A stretch of 64,000 nucleotides of DNA, from the NCBI RefSeq assembly GCF_001556185.1, contig NZ_LSIJ01000101.1, positions 1-64,000 of the forward strand. The letters are read 5' to 3'. Below, in pieces: positions 27,976 to 37,056 of this stretch (positions within the stretch are counted from its first letter, which is position 1; each line of letters starts with the position of its first letter). A program made the position numbers and the translations under genes. The notes beneath the pieces were generated by a model that ran no database searches, was not told where the DNA came from, and saw nothing but the letters and a program-made list of their open reading frames with translations. This DNA is from Sphingomonas sp. CCH10-B3. Its GTDB lineage: Bacteria > Pseudomonadota > Alphaproteobacteria > Sphingomonadales > Sphingomonadaceae.

Positions 27976-29112
27976 TTAGGCTTTTTCAGCAATTTTCACG
28001 CCATTTTCGTCGAACCGCGCGGTCGGCGGGACATCGATGGCGGGCGGCTTGGCATCGGCGCCGCCAGTGAGGCCGAAGACGAACGCCAGCACGGTCGCAA
28101 TCGCCTGATAAAGGTCGTCGCGAATCTCCTGCCCTTCGCGGCTGGTGAAGTAGAGCGCGCGCGCCAGCATCGGATATTCGAGCGTCGGCACGCGCGATTC
28201 GGCGGCCAGTTCACGGATCGCAAGCGCGATCTCGCCGCGCCCTTTGGCGACCACCACCGGCACCTGATCCTTGCCGCGATCATAGCGCAGCGCGACCGAA
28301 AAGTGCGTCGGGTTGGTCAGCACGACATCGGCGCTGGCGACGGCCTTGCGCATGTCGCGCTTAGCGATGTCGTGTCGGCGCTGGCGCTGCGCGGCCTTGG
28401 CCTGCGGATTGCCTTCGGTTTCCTTGTGCTCGTCCTTCACTTGCTGCTTGGTCATGCGCAGCTGGCGGAACAGCTGGATCATCTGCACCGGCACATCGAC
28501 CATCGCGATCACCACCAGCCCGCCCGCCATTGCGAACAGCACGCCGGTCAACATTTGGCCGAGCGATCCGACACTCGCCTTCACATCGGTCGACACCAGC
28601 CCGATCGACTGGGCGGTGGTGTGCAGCAGCATGTAATAGCCGATCGACCCGAGCAGGACGACCTTGAGCAACGACTTGCCGAGCTCGATCCAGCCGGTCG
28701 GGCCGAAGATGCGCTTCAGGCCCGATGCGGGATTGATGCGCGATGCCTTGGGCGCGATCAGCTTGCCGTTGAAACCGATCGCGCCGAGCCCGGCCTGGCT
28801 GAGGATCGCCGCCACGAAAGCGATGATCAGCAGCGCGAGAATCGACGGCGCGATGGCCCAGCCGGCGGCCGCAAGCGGGCGTAGCGGCTGAAAATCATCG
28901 ACATCGCCCGATCCGAACTGAAAACTTGCGACCATCAACCCGGCGCAAGCCTTGAACAGGTCTGGCCCGAACAGCGCCAGCCAGCCGATCCCTGCCAGCA
29001 CCGTCAGCGCAGTCGCGAATTCGCGGCTGCGGAGAAGTTGCCCTTCGTCAAACGCGTCCTTCTTGCGCTTGGCTGTTGGGGCTTCTGTCTTGTCGCCGAA
29101 ATCCTCCGCCAT
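27976..29112 (-). CDS. flhB: Flagellar export switch protein FlhB
   Basis: The product is 378 residues from the ATG at 29112; the open frame upstream lies under fliR. The order is cytosolic N-terminus (DFGDKTEAPTAKRKKDA), four membrane segments, and a cytosolic domain with the autocleavage site Asn267-Pro-Thr-His270. Cleavage switches export from rod/hook to filament substrates after FliK measures the hook. The start overlaps the fliR stop by one base. Confidence 0.98.
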   Translation of the reverse strand: MAEDFGDKTEAPTAKRKKDAFDEGQLLRSREFATALTVLAGIGWLALFGPDLFKACAGLMVASFQFGSGDVDDFQPLRPLAAAGWAIAPSILALLIIAFVAAILSQAGLGAIGFNGKLIAPKASRINPASGLKRIFGPTGWIELGKSLLKVVLLGSIGYYMLLHTTAQSIGLVSTDVKASVGSLGQMLTGVLFAMAGGLVVIAMVDVPVQMIQLFRQLRMTKQQVKDEHKETEGNPQAKAAQRQRRHDIAKRDMRKAVASADVVLTNPTHFSVALRYDRGKDQVPVVVAKGRGEIALAIRELAAESRVPTLEYPMLARALYFTSREGQEIRDDLYQAIATVLAFVFGLTGGADAKPPAIDVPPTARFDENGVKIAEKA

Positions 29113-29885
29113 CAGCCGAGCACCAGGCTTTGGGCAGCGGCAAGGCCTTCGCGGACGATGACCACCATGTAATCGCCCATCGCCGGGAAAGCGAAGGCGA
29201 GCGCAACAACGCCGACGGCAAGGCTCATCGGCAGACCGACCGCGAACAGATTGAGCGCGGGCGCCGAACGCGACAGCATGCCGACGACGAGATTGAGGCA
29301 CAGCAGCAGGAAGCCGACCGGCAGCGCGAGCAGGAACCCGGCGGAAAAGGCATAGCCGCCGAACAGCGCGATGTCGCGGAACTGCTTGGGCGCCATCCAG
29401 GCATTGCCCGGCGGCAGCGCATCATAGCTTTTGACGATCAGCTCGACGAGCATCAGATGCCCGTTCACTGACAGGAAGAGGAGCGTCAGCAGGGTCGACA
29501 TGAACATGCCGAGCGCCGTCGACGAGCGGCCATTTTGCGGATCGATCGCCGAGGCAAAGCCGATCCCCATCGAGTTGCCGATCAGTTCGCCCGCCAGCAG
29601 AGGGGCAGCAAAGGCGATCTGGAGCACGAAGCCGATCGCGAGTCCGACCAAGGCTTCGGCCGCGACCGCAAGGAAAGTGGTGAGCGCGAAAATTTGCGGC
29701 GGGGCGACCACCGAATGGGTGCCGAGCACCAGCACGCCGATCGCCCCCGACAGCGCAATCCGCACTTGCAGCGGGACCGAGACAGCCCCGAACACCGGCG
29801 CTGCGATGAAGGTCGCGCCGACACGGATCATCACGAACAGCAGCGACCAGAGCTGCGGTTCGATCGAGAGGCCGAAGCCCAACAC
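29112..29885 (-). CDS. fliR: Flagellar export gate protein FliR
   Basis: The product is 257 residues with about six hydrophobic segments, as expected for FliR, which forms the export gate with FliP and FliQ. Recognisable parts are the N-terminal PQLWSLLFVMIRVGATFIAA and the conserved GELIGNSMGIGFASAIDPQN. The start codon is GTG (29885), immediately after the fliQ TAA with no gap. flhB follows with a one-base overlap. Confidence 0.97.
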   Translation of the reverse strand: MLGFGLSIEPQLWSLLFVMIRVGATFIAAPVFGAVSVPLQVRIALSGAIGVLVLGTHSVVAPPQIFALTTFLAVAAEALVGLAIGFVLQIAFAAPLLAGELIGNSMGIGFASAIDPQNGRSSTALGMFMSTLLTLLFLSVNGHLMLVELIVKSYDALPPGNAWMAPKQFRDIALFGGYAFSAGFLLALPVGFLLLCLNLVVGMLSRSAPALNLFAVGLPMSLAVGVVALAFAFPAMGDYMVVIVREGLAAAQSLVLG

Positions 29886-30155
29886 TTATTTCACCAGGTC
29901 CGGGATCCGTTCGAAAACCCCGATCGTGAAGTCGCTGAGCAGACCCAGGATCATGCTGCCGAAGATCAGCAGCGACACCGCGACCACCACCAGCTTGGGC
30001 ACGAACGTCAGCGTCTGTTCGTTGATCGACGTCGCCGCCTGCACCATGCCGAGGATCAGGCCCGACAGCAAAGCCGGAATCAGGATCGGCGCGGCGGCCA
30101 GCGCCAGCACCCAAAGGGCTTCGTGCGCGACGGTAAGGAAATACTGGGTGTCCAT
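29886..30155 (-). CDS. fliQ: Flagellar export gate protein FliQ
   Basis: The product is 89 residues from the ATG at 30155, exactly the usual FliQ length; GAGG lies 8 bases upstream. An in-frame GTG at 30161 would add two residues. It has two hydrophobic helices separated by QAATSINEQTLTFVPKL, the most conserved FliQ sequence. It sits between fliP and fliR, the canonical order. Confidence 0.97.
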   Translation of the reverse strand: MDTQYFLTVAHEALWVLALAAAPILIPALLSGLILGMVQAATSINEQTLTFVPKLVVVAVSLLIFGSMILGLLSDFTIGVFERIPDLVK

Positions 30156-30160
30156 CGGCA

Positions 30161-31027
30161 CTACCTCATGAAACTATTGGCAAGACTGCCCATGGCCAGT
30201 GCCCAGCCGTCGACGAGGACGAACAGCAACAGCTTGAACGGCAGCGAAATGATCGTCGGCGACACCATCATCATCCCGAGCGACATCAGCACCGAGGCGA
30301 CAATGAGGTCGATGACGATGAACGGCAGGAAGATCAGGAAACCGATCTGGAAGGCGGTTTTCAGCTCGCTCGTCACGAACGACGGCAGCAGCACCGAATA
30401 AGGCACGTCATTGGGATTGGCATAAGGGCCCGATTTGGCGATCTGGGCGAACAGCGCGATGTCCTTCTTGCGGGTCTGTTTGAGCATGAAGCTGTGCAGC
30501 GGCGCACCGGCGGTCTTGATCATGTCGGTCGCGCCAATCTTGCCCTCGGCATAGGGCTGGATCGCGGTCTTGTTCATCGTGTCGATCGTCGGCGCCATCA
30601 CGAACAGCGACAGGAACAGCGACAGGCCGATCAGCACCTGATTGGGCGGCGTCTGCTGGAGGCCCAAGGCCTGACGCAACAGCGACAGCACGATGATGAT
30701 CCGCGTGAAGCTGGTCATCATCAGCAGGATGCCCGGCAGGATCGACAGCAGCCCCATGATGATGAGGACTTGAAGCGACAGCGCGAGCGGCGCCTTGCCC
30801 CCGCCGAGATCGCCCAGCGCCCGGTCGACCGCATCGCCCACGCCCGGTGCCGCCGGTGCGGCCGGCGCCGGCACGGCTTGCGCAAAGGCGGGATTGGCGA
30901 TGATCAACGCGGCAACGATCGCCAGCAGCACGATCACCCAGCGCCCGAAGTTCGACTTGCGCGGTGGTACGGCCTCGCGGAACAGGCTCGGGCGGTCGGT
31001 GGCACCGAGACGACGGACAGTCGCCAT
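30161..31027 (-). CDS. fliP: Flagellar export gate protein FliP
   Basis: The product is 288 residues. FliP forms the core of the export gate pore. An N-terminal signal-like segment (WVIVLLAIVAALIIANPAFA) is followed by the family core: LLSILPGILLMMTSFTRIII, QTPPNQVLIGLSLFLSLFVM and, near the C-terminus, LIVASVLMSLGMMM. The N-terminal region before the signal (RRLGATDRPSLFREAVPPRK) is longer than usual, so a later start is possible. The start overlaps the fliO stop by one base (TAATG). Confidence 0.97.
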   Translation of the reverse strand: MATVRRLGATDRPSLFREAVPPRKSNFGRWVIVLLAIVAALIIANPAFAQAVPAPAAPAAPGVGDAVDRALGDLGGGKAPLALSLQVLIIMGLLSILPGILLMMTSFTRIIIVLSLLRQALGLQQTPPNQVLIGLSLFLSLFVMAPTIDTMNKTAIQPYAEGKIGATDMIKTAGAPLHSFMLKQTRKKDIALFAQIAKSGPYANPNDVPYSVLLPSFVTSELKTAFQIGFLIFLPFIVIDLIVASVLMSLGMMMVSPTIISLPFKLLLFVLVDGWALAMGSLANSFMR

Positions 31028-31281
31028 TATTTGTCCCCCCGGTCGATCAGCGTCACGCCGCCCCGGCTGACCGAGACGAGCAGCTTGCGCCCCTCGAACT
31101 CGAGCACCGCGAGCTTGACGCCCGTCGACACCATCATCGTTTCCTTGACGCTCAGCAGCCGGTCACCGGTCTGGCCGGGAATGCGATCCTGCAGGCGGCG
31201 CCACAGATAGAGCGACCCGATCATCAGCCCGCACACCAGCGGGAGCATCACCGCCAGCTTCAGGATATATTCCCACATCAT
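31027..31281 (-). CDS. fliO: Flagellar biosynthesis protein FliO
   Basis: The product is 84 residues, short even for FliO. A single N-terminal membrane segment (LKLAVMLPLVCGLMIGSLYL) is followed by a small cytosolic beta domain (RLLSVKETMMVSTGVKLAVL). FliO is a scaffold that stabilises FliP assembly. The start is one of two adjacent Met codons (31281 or 31278), directly after the fliN stop. Identity rests on the domain pattern and its position between fliN and fliP. Confidence 0.88.
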   Translation of the reverse strand: MMWEYILKLAVMLPLVCGLMIGSLYLWRRLQDRIPGQTGDRLLSVKETMMVSTGVKLAVLEFEGRKLLVSVSRGGVTLIDRGDK

Positions 31282-31578
31282 CTATCGGCTCGCGCGCTTT
31301 TCGGGGCTGACGAGCTCGGTCATGCGCACGCCGAAGCGTTCACCCACCGTTACCACTTCGCCGCGGCCGATCAGCGTACCGTTCACGAACACGTCGAGCA
31401 GGTCGTTCGCCTGCCGATCGAGTTCGATGACGCTCGACTCGCTCAGTGCGAGCAATTCCCGCAGCGACAGGCTGGTCGATCCGATTTCGACGGTCAGCTT
31501 GACGTCGACGTCCTGCAGCAGCCGAAAATTGGCGGCGACCGCGCCGTCGACGGGGAATCCGCCGGTCAGGTCGTTCAT
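31282..31578 (-). CDS. fliN: Flagellar motor switch protein FliN
   Basis: The product is 98 residues forming a single SpoA domain (RLLQDVDVKLTVEIGSTSLS, then NGTLIGRGEVVTVGERFGVR). FliN completes the C-ring with FliM and FliG and helps dock the export ATPase. The N-terminal extension found in longer FliN proteins is almost absent. The start lies inside the fliM stop region (4-base overlap). Confidence 0.97.
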   Translation of the reverse strand: MNDLTGGFPVDGAVAANFRLLQDVDVKLTVEIGSTSLSLRELLALSESSVIELDRQANDLLDVFVNGTLIGRGEVVTVGERFGVRMTELVSPEKRASR

Positions 31579-32534
31579 TCGAAATCCCCTTCGTCCTTGA
31601 ATGCCAATTGCGTGATCTTGATCGCGGCACGCCCGTTGGCGGTGCCGACCGTGCCGAGCCCGAGCCGGTCGTTGCCGACCATTACCGGCACATCGACGCC
31701 GAAGCTGATCGGGATGACGTCACCGGCCTGCAATTCCATCAGCCGCGCGAGCGAAATGACGGGCTCGTCGAGCACCGAGCGCACCGGGAAGCGCACACCC
31801 ATCACTGCGCGAGTCAGGCTGTTGCGCCATGCCGGATCGGCCTCGGCAGTGCGGCTGACGACCTTGCCGGTCAGTTGCGGCGCGTGTGGCTTCAGCGCAG
31901 CAACCGGATAAAGCAGGTCGAGGAACGTCGGCTTGGCAGTCCCTGCCGAAATGCCAAAGCGCGTCACGACAACCGCATCGTCAGCATCGAAGCTCGCCAG
32001 CAGCGCCGGGTTCGATTCGGGATGACCCGGCGTGAAGTCGATCCGTGCCAGCGGCTCCCAGGCGGCTTTCAGCGGCGGCGCAATCATTTCGCCCAACCGG
32101 ACGATCATCGCTTCGGCGGCGGGCGAAAATTCGCTCGGCATCGGGTGCGGCGCATCGCCGTTGCCGCCGAAGAACAGGTCGAGCAGTTCGAGCACGAACT
32201 TGCCATCGGCGATCATCATCGCGCGCCCGGGCGCAGGCGACATCGCCAGCGGCAGCCAGGCCGAGAGCGTTTCCGGCCGTTCGGCGCGATAATCGGCGAA
32301 GCGCTGGACCACGAGCGGCTCGGCCCAGACGCGCAGTTCGCGGCGCAGCAGCGGCTCGAACACGCCCCGCAGTGACCGCGCGAACAACGCCGACAAATGC
32401 TGGAGCGTGTGCAAGTCGCCGAACGGATTCAGATTCTGCTGACCCAGCACGGCCGTGCGGGCAATCAGCGGCCCCGCCCGGTCGCGCGTGCGGCGGTCGG
32501 ACGCGGTCGCCAAATCTGAAGCTTCGTTAACCAT
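31575..32534 (-). CDS. fliM: Flagellar motor switch protein FliM
   Basis: The product is 319 residues. The middle CheC-like domain and the C-terminal SpoA domain (DVPVMVGNDRLGLGTVGTAN) are present. The N-terminal CheY-binding motif of FliM (LSQDEIDALL) is not recognisable; instead the protein starts MVNEASDLATASDRRTRDRA. Phospho-CheY binding may use another sequence, as reported variability in this region allows. It starts 3 bases after the fliL stop. Confidence 0.96.
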   Translation of the reverse strand: MVNEASDLATASDRRTRDRAGPLIARTAVLGQQNLNPFGDLHTLQHLSALFARSLRGVFEPLLRRELRVWAEPLVVQRFADYRAERPETLSAWLPLAMSPAPGRAMMIADGKFVLELLDLFFGGNGDAPHPMPSEFSPAAEAMIVRLGEMIAPPLKAAWEPLARIDFTPGHPESNPALLASFDADDAVVVTRFGISAGTAKPTFLDLLYPVAALKPHAPQLTGKVVSRTAEADPAWRNSLTRAVMGVRFPVRSVLDEPVISLARLMELQAGDVIPISFGVDVPVMVGNDRLGLGTVGTANGRAAIKITQLAFKDEGDFE

Positions 32535-32537
32535 GCC

Positions 32538-33179
32538 TCACTGAACAACGAACGTGGTAAAGTAAACGTTACCAACGCCGCCAAAGCCCTCTTTTTGTTT
32601 AAGGACGTTGTTGATGGAATGGGCGAGGTGCACCTGCAGCGCGCGCTTGCCCTGGACCGTGAAAACCTGGTCTTCGGTCGCATCACCGAGCGCGAGCAGG
32701 ATCGCCGAGCGGACCGCGATTTCATGCGTTTTCAGCGATTCGATGACGCGCTCGTCATAGGGCGTGGAAATCGCGATCCCGACCTGGACGAAGTGGACGC
32801 TGTCCTTCAGGTTCGACGTGAATTCCTTTTCCATCGTGTAATAGGTCGAGGCGAATTTGTCGCCGCCGGCGCCCATCGGGCCGTGGCTGCTTGCGCTGCC
32901 ACCGCCTTCGCCGTGGCCGCCTTCGCTTGCGGATGCGCTAACGCGCTTTTCCTCGCTCTTGGGCACCAGTCGCGGCTTGTTGTACGTTGGCTCGGCAGCA
33001 TGCGCGCCGCCGCCGCCGATCAGCCCCGATTGCATGGCGTAGAGCCCGCCCGCGACGCCCCCGCCGATCAGCACCAGCGCACCGACCGCGAGCAGCACGA
33101 TCTTCATCATGCCGCCCTTCTTCTTTTTCTTGGGCGCCTCGTCTTCGATCAATTCGTCTTTCGCAATTGCCTTGGCCAT
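32538..33179 (-). CDS. fliL: Flagellar basal body-associated protein FliL
   Basis: The product is 213 residues from the ATG at 33179, which has GGGG 8 bases upstream. The order is a cytosolic Lys-rich stretch (APKKKKKGGMMK), one membrane helix (IVLLAVGALVLIGGGVAGGL), a long Gly/His/Ser-rich periplasmic linker, and a stomatin-like FliL domain ending VYFTTFVVQ. FliL surrounds the stator near the rotor and influences torque. The His/Gly-rich linker (about 90-125) is longer than in enteric FliL. Confidence 0.96.
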   Translation of the reverse strand: MAKAIAKDELIEDEAPKKKKKGGMMKIVLLAVGALVLIGGGVAGGLYAMQSGLIGGGGAHAAEPTYNKPRLVPKSEEKRVSASASEGGHGEGGGSASSHGPMGAGGDKFASTYYTMEKEFTSNLKDSVHFVQVGIAISTPYDERVIESLKTHEIAVRSAILLALGDATEDQVFTVQGKRALQVHLAHSINNVLKQKEGFGGVGNVYFTTFVVQ

Positions 33180-33211
33180 GTCGTTTTCCCCTTGATGCTG
33201 TCGTGTCGATG

Positions 33212-34543
33212 TCACGCGAGCCGGTCGTCACCGGGCGTCGATGCCTGTTCTGCGACAATCGCCCTTGCCGGACGGTTAGCGAACGCTACGCCGGCGACCG
33301 GCGGGCGGCGCTGCTGGTCGCCGCTGCCGCCGTCGACACCCGTCTGCCCGAGCCGCAGCCCGCGCGCCTCAGCCAGTTCGGCCAGTCGCGGCTGCGCCTG
33401 CGCGAGCAGGTCACGCGTCGCCGCCTGATCGGCGCTGAAGTGCACATGCAGCGTCGCGCCCTCCTGGCGCAGCGCGATGTCGATCTTGCCTAGCGCCTCG
33501 GGCACCAGCCGGATGCGCGTGTCGGCGGCATTGGCGGCGTCGCGCGCCGCCTCGACGCGGTCGATCAGCCGCTGCGGCCAATCCTCGCGCGTCGTGTCGA
33601 GCGCGCGCGTGGCGAGCACCACCGGGCGCGCCTCGCCCGCCGCGATTGCCTGCGCGGCGGTCTGGATGTCGGTGACATCGGCGCGCGGCTCGATCCGCGT
33701 CGGTCGCGGCTGCGCCTGCGCGATCGCGCGGGCAAAGGCGTGCGCGGCGGGCTGCGGCGCATTGCTTGCCACTGTTGCCTCGGGTTTGGGTGCAAGCGGG
33801 ATCGCGGGCGGCAGGTCGCGCGTGACGAGCTTTAACGCGGGACGTTCGACTGGCGGCTGATCGACAGGTGCAGGCGCGGTCGGTCGCCCGGCATCGATCA
33901 CCTCGACCGAGGGATCGAGTTTGAACGACAGCCGCCGCGACACCGGCGTGTCGGGCGCTGGCACGGGCTTTGGCGCGACGGGACTGACGTCGGCGGGTGT
34001 GCCCTGAACGGTCGGACGCGGCGGCTGCGCAGGCACCGCAATCGTGGGCGTCGGTGCGGTCGCCGTCGCAATACCATCCGCCACAATCGGATCAGCATCG
34101 ACCGACGCCCCCGTCGGCGGCATTAACACGACTTGCAGATAGCCCGACACCGGCTGCCCCAATGGCGGCTCGGGTGCTGCTTCGTCGGTCGTCGCAGGAC
34201 GGTCGTCGACAGCCGACGCTCCATCGCCGGGCGCAGTTGCGAGCGGCGCCGGATCAAGCAGAATTTCGCCCGGATCGATCGGCGCCGGCTTCGTCGGCAG
34301 CACGCGCGACACCGGGGTTGAGCCCGGCTTGGCATCGGCAGGTGCGATACCCGGCAAAGCGGCAAGCGCGGTTTTGCCGGGGGCGGCAAGATCTTGCCGG
34401 TCGCTTGCCGGGGCCGTATCGAGGCTCGCATCGGCCAGCGCGCGCGCAAAGTCGCCTGCCCCGGCAGCAACCGGCGCAGGCGCACCTGCAGTCGACGAGA
34501 GCACTGGCAAAGAAGCCGACAGCGACGGAGCAATTTCGAGCAT
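33212..34543 (-). CDS. fliK: Flagellar hook-length control protein FliK
   Basis: The product is 443 residues. The first ~300 are low-complexity Ala/Pro/Asp/Thr, as expected for the molecular-ruler part. The C-terminal Flg_hook domain (about 325-400) has LRIRL-type sequence as TRIRLVPEALGKIDIALRQE followed by GATLHVHFSADQAATRDLL. FliK signals FlhB to switch substrate when the hook is complete. A close sigma54 promoter match lies about 40 bases upstream within fliJ, so the second half of the fli run may be transcribed separately. Confidence 0.93.
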   Translation of the reverse strand: MLEIAPSLSASLPVLSSTAGAPAPVAAGAGDFARALADASLDTAPASDRQDLAAPGKTALAALPGIAPADAKPGSTPVSRVLPTKPAPIDPGEILLDPAPLATAPGDGASAVDDRPATTDEAAPEPPLGQPVSGYLQVVLMPPTGASVDADPIVADGIATATAPTPTIAVPAQPPRPTVQGTPADVSPVAPKPVPAPDTPVSRRLSFKLDPSVEVIDAGRPTAPAPVDQPPVERPALKLVTRDLPPAIPLAPKPEATVASNAPQPAAHAFARAIAQAQPRPTRIEPRADVTDIQTAAQAIAAGEARPVVLATRALDTTREDWPQRLIDRVEAARDAANAADTRIRLVPEALGKIDIALRQEGATLHVHFSADQAATRDLLAQAQPRLAELAEARGLRLGQTGVDGGSGDQQRRPPVAGVAFANRPARAIVAEQASTPGDDRLA

Positions 34544-34578
34544 TGATCAATCCCACGGGCACAATCGCCCCTGGGCGT

Positions 34579-35001
34579 TCAGCAAGGATCGTGCCGAACC
34601 TGCCGCGCGGGTGGCGCTTCTTCGAGCGCACGCATTTCCTTGATTGCCGCCACGGCCTCGCGCCGCGCGATCAGCTTCTCGACGGCGGTCTGGTCGCGTT
34701 TGGCGTCGAGCGTTGCCTGGGCTGCTTGCTGCGCCTGATGGGCGGCCTGACGCTCGCGCGCGATCGCCGCCTGCGCCGACTGGTTCAGCCGCTCGCGGTA
34801 ATGCGCGGCAGCCATCAACGTGAAGGCGCCTGCGCGCTCGGCTTCGGGCGCGACATTGGCGGCAAGCTGGGCGATGCGTTCGCGCAAGGCGGACTCGCTT
34901 GCCAGCCGTTCGTTCGCCAGCACTTCCTCAGCACGCACCAGCCCGAGTTGCAGCGTGCGCACGCGCAAAATGCGTTCAAGCGGAGCCCGGCGCTTAGCCA
35001 T
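34579..35001 (-). CDS. fliJ: Flagellar export chaperone/stalk protein FliJ
   Basis: The product is 140 residues from the ATG at 35001 (MAKRRAPLERILRVR). It is almost entirely helical, Ala/Arg/Glu-rich and without Pro in the core, the antiparallel coiled coil of FliJ, which is the stalk of the FliI ATPase ring. The start overlaps the fliI stop by 8 bases. Sequence conservation in FliJ is poor, so position between fliI and fliK is part of the assignment. Confidence 0.88.
   Translation of the reverse strand: MAKRRAPLERILRVRTLQLGLVRAEEVLANERLASESALRERIAQLAANVAPEAERAGAFTLMAAAHYRERLNQSAQAAIARERQAAHQAQQAAQATLDAKRDQTAVEKLIARREAVAAIKEMRALEEAPPARQVRHDPC
34581..34596 (-). promoter_or_regulatory. Predicted sigma54 promoter of fliK
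   Basis: The minus strand reads CGGCACGATCCTTGCT. GG and GC are separated by 10 bases, and the match to TGGCACGNNNNTTGCW lacks only the first T. Transcription would begin near 34569, giving a leader of about 26 bases before fliK at 34543. The element lies in the last codons of fliJ. Confidence 0.7.
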
Positions 35002-36322
35002 CGCCGAACACGCCAATCAGCTCGGTCGCGGCTTCGTCGAGGCTCACCACCTGATCGGGGTCCTGCCGGATATAGTCGAGGATCGCGGGGTGGTAGGCGA
35101 TGGCCGCGTCGATTTCCGGGTCGGCGCCGCCGCGATAGGCGCCCATCAGCACCAGATCGCGGTTCTCCTCATAAGTCGCGAGATGCCCGCGCAGGATGCG
35201 CGCGGCCTTTTGGTGCGTCTTGCCGACGATGTCGGTCATCACCCGGCTGACCGACGGACCGATGTCGATCGCGGGATAGACGCCGCGCTCGGCAAGCTGG
35301 CGCGAGAGCACGATATGCCCGTCGAGGATCGACCGCGCGCTGTCGACGACCGGATCATTGCCGTCGTCGCCGTCCGCCAGCACTGTATAGATCGCGGTGA
35401 TCGACCCGCCCGACGACACACAGGTGCCCGCGCGCTCGATCAGATTGGGCAGCATCGCAATCGCCGACGGCGGATAGCCGCGCGCCGATGCTGGCTCGCC
35501 GAGCGCCAGCCCGATCTCGCGACCGGCATGCGCGACGCGGGTGAGCGAATCCATGATCAGCAGGACATTCTTGCCCTCGGCCCGGAAAGCCTCGGCAATT
35601 GCGGTTGCGCGCAGCGCGCCGCGGATGCGCAGCACCGGCGAGTGATTGGCCGGCACCGCCACGACGACCGAGCGCGCGCGCGCATCGCCCGCCAGCTTGG
35701 TTTCGAGGAAGTCGGCGACCTCGCGGCTGCGCTCGCCGATCAGCCCGATGACGATGACATCGGCACGCGCCGCGCGCACGATCATGCCGAGCAGCACCGA
35801 TTTGCCGACGCCCGAGCCCGCCATGATGCCGATGCGCTGACCCTGGCCGATCGTCAGCAGGCCGTTGATTGCACGGACGCCGACATCCAACGGCTGGAGC
35901 ACGCGCCCCCTGTCGAGCGGGGATTGCAGCTTGCCGCCGAGCGGCCAATGCCCGGCGCCGCGCACCGGCCCAAGCCCATCGATTGGCTTGCCCGCGCCAT
36001 CGACGACACGGCCCAGCAAGGCCCGGCCGACCTCGGCTTCGCCGGGAGGGCCGATCGGGCGCACCGGCGCGTGCGGCAGCAGCGGCGCCGAACCGCCAAG
36101 GTTCATCATCAGCGTGCGGTCACCGCGAAAGCCGATCACTTCGGCCTCGACCCGGCCTTTGCCCGAACCGACCGAACAGACGGTGCCGACCGGTAGCGCC
36201 AGCCCGGTCGCTTCCATCAGCAAGCCGTCGAAGGACGCCAGCCGCCCCGACACGCGCGGGCTCGGCGCGAAATCAGCGCGCGCGACCGAATCGAGATAAT
36301 CGCCGGTGAAGCGGTTCAGCAT
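34994..36322 (-). CDS. fliI: Flagellum-specific export ATPase FliI
   Basis: The product is 442 residues from the ATG at 36322 (MLNRFTGDYL); the longer frame under fliH is rejected. It is an F1-beta-like ATPase with Walker A AGSGVGKS at 168-175, catalytic Glu in GLIGERSREV near 197 and Walker B NVLLIMD at 252-258. It unfolds and loads export substrates with FliH and FliJ. Its start lies 7 bases inside the end of fliH. Confidence 0.98.
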   Translation of the reverse strand: MLNRFTGDYLDSVARADFAPSPRVSGRLASFDGLLMEATGLALPVGTVCSVGSGKGRVEAEVIGFRGDRTLMMNLGGSAPLLPHAPVRPIGPPGEAEVGRALLGRVVDGAGKPIDGLGPVRGAGHWPLGGKLQSPLDRGRVLQPLDVGVRAINGLLTIGQGQRIGIMAGSGVGKSVLLGMIVRAARADVIVIGLIGERSREVADFLETKLAGDARARSVVVAVPANHSPVLRIRGALRATAIAEAFRAEGKNVLLIMDSLTRVAHAGREIGLALGEPASARGYPPSAIAMLPNLIERAGTCVSSGGSITAIYTVLADGDDGNDPVVDSARSILDGHIVLSRQLAERGVYPAIDIGPSVSRVMTDIVGKTHQKAARILRGHLATYEENRDLVLMGAYRGGADPEIDAAIAYHPAILDYIRQDPDQVVSLDEAATELIGVFGDG

Positions 36323-37056
36323 GCGGGCGGCAGCGCCACGCGGTCGATCGCGGCGGCGAGTTGTTCGAGCCACATTTCGGGGCCATCCTCGACGATCGTC
36401 GACGCTGCTTCGAGCACGAACGAGCCGCGCGCGACATTCTCATCGCCGACCGGAAAGATCGTCGCCGCCAACCGGTCCTTCAGCAGATCGACATCGTCGG
36501 GGTGAACCCGCAGCAGCGCCGATTCGGCCGCATCGGCGAGCAGCGCGGTCGCGCTGTCGATGCGGGCGGCGAGCAATTCGCCCGAAACGCCGACTTCGCC
36601 GACCATCTTGGTGACAAGGAACATCACCGTTTCGCGCAGCTGGCGCGCGAGCGCTTCGCGGTCAATATGCTCGGCCGATCGCAGCGCCGAAGCCAGGGTT
36701 GCGAACAGCGTCGCGTCCCGCTCGCCCGCCGCATCATCGAGCGCGCGGGCGTGCGCCATCCCTTCGGCAAAGGCTTGTGCGCGGGCTGTGGCGATCGGAT
36801 CGACAAAGGTGTCGCGCGCGGTGTCGGCTTCCTCGCTATCGTGATCTTCCGGCGCAAAGGAGCGCGGGCCGACCGGCTGCGGCGAAAAGGAATGCGGCCC
36901 TGCGGCCGGTCGATCGGTCTTGCGGCGCCCGTGATTGGCGCGGGCCTTCAGGTCTGCGGGCGCAAACGGATCGCTGGCGATCAGCGCAAGGTGCGCGCGT
37001 GCCGCCGGGTCGTGGCGTGCAACAAAGCCGGCCGCGAAGCCTGCGAGCTCAGACAT
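36316..37056 (-). CDS. fliH: Flagellar assembly protein FliH
   Basis: The product is 246 residues. The N-terminal half is disordered and Pro/Arg-rich (RRKTDRPAAGPHSFSPQPVG). A helical middle and the C-terminal V-ATPase-E-like domain contain VRVHPDD-type sequence as LLRVHPDDVDLLKDRL. FliH regulates FliI and anchors it to FliN. It overlaps fliG by 8 bases and fliI by 7. Confidence 0.9.
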   Translation of the reverse strand: MSELAGFAAGFVARHDPAARAHLALIASDPFAPADLKARANHGRRKTDRPAAGPHSFSPQPVGPRSFAPEDHDSEEADTARDTFVDPIATARAQAFAEGMAHARALDDAAGERDATLFATLASALRSAEHIDREALARQLRETVMFLVTKMVGEVGVSGELLAARIDSATALLADAAESALLRVHPDDVDLLKDRLAATIFPVGDENVARGSFVLEAASTIVEDGPEMWLEQLAAAIDRVALPPAC

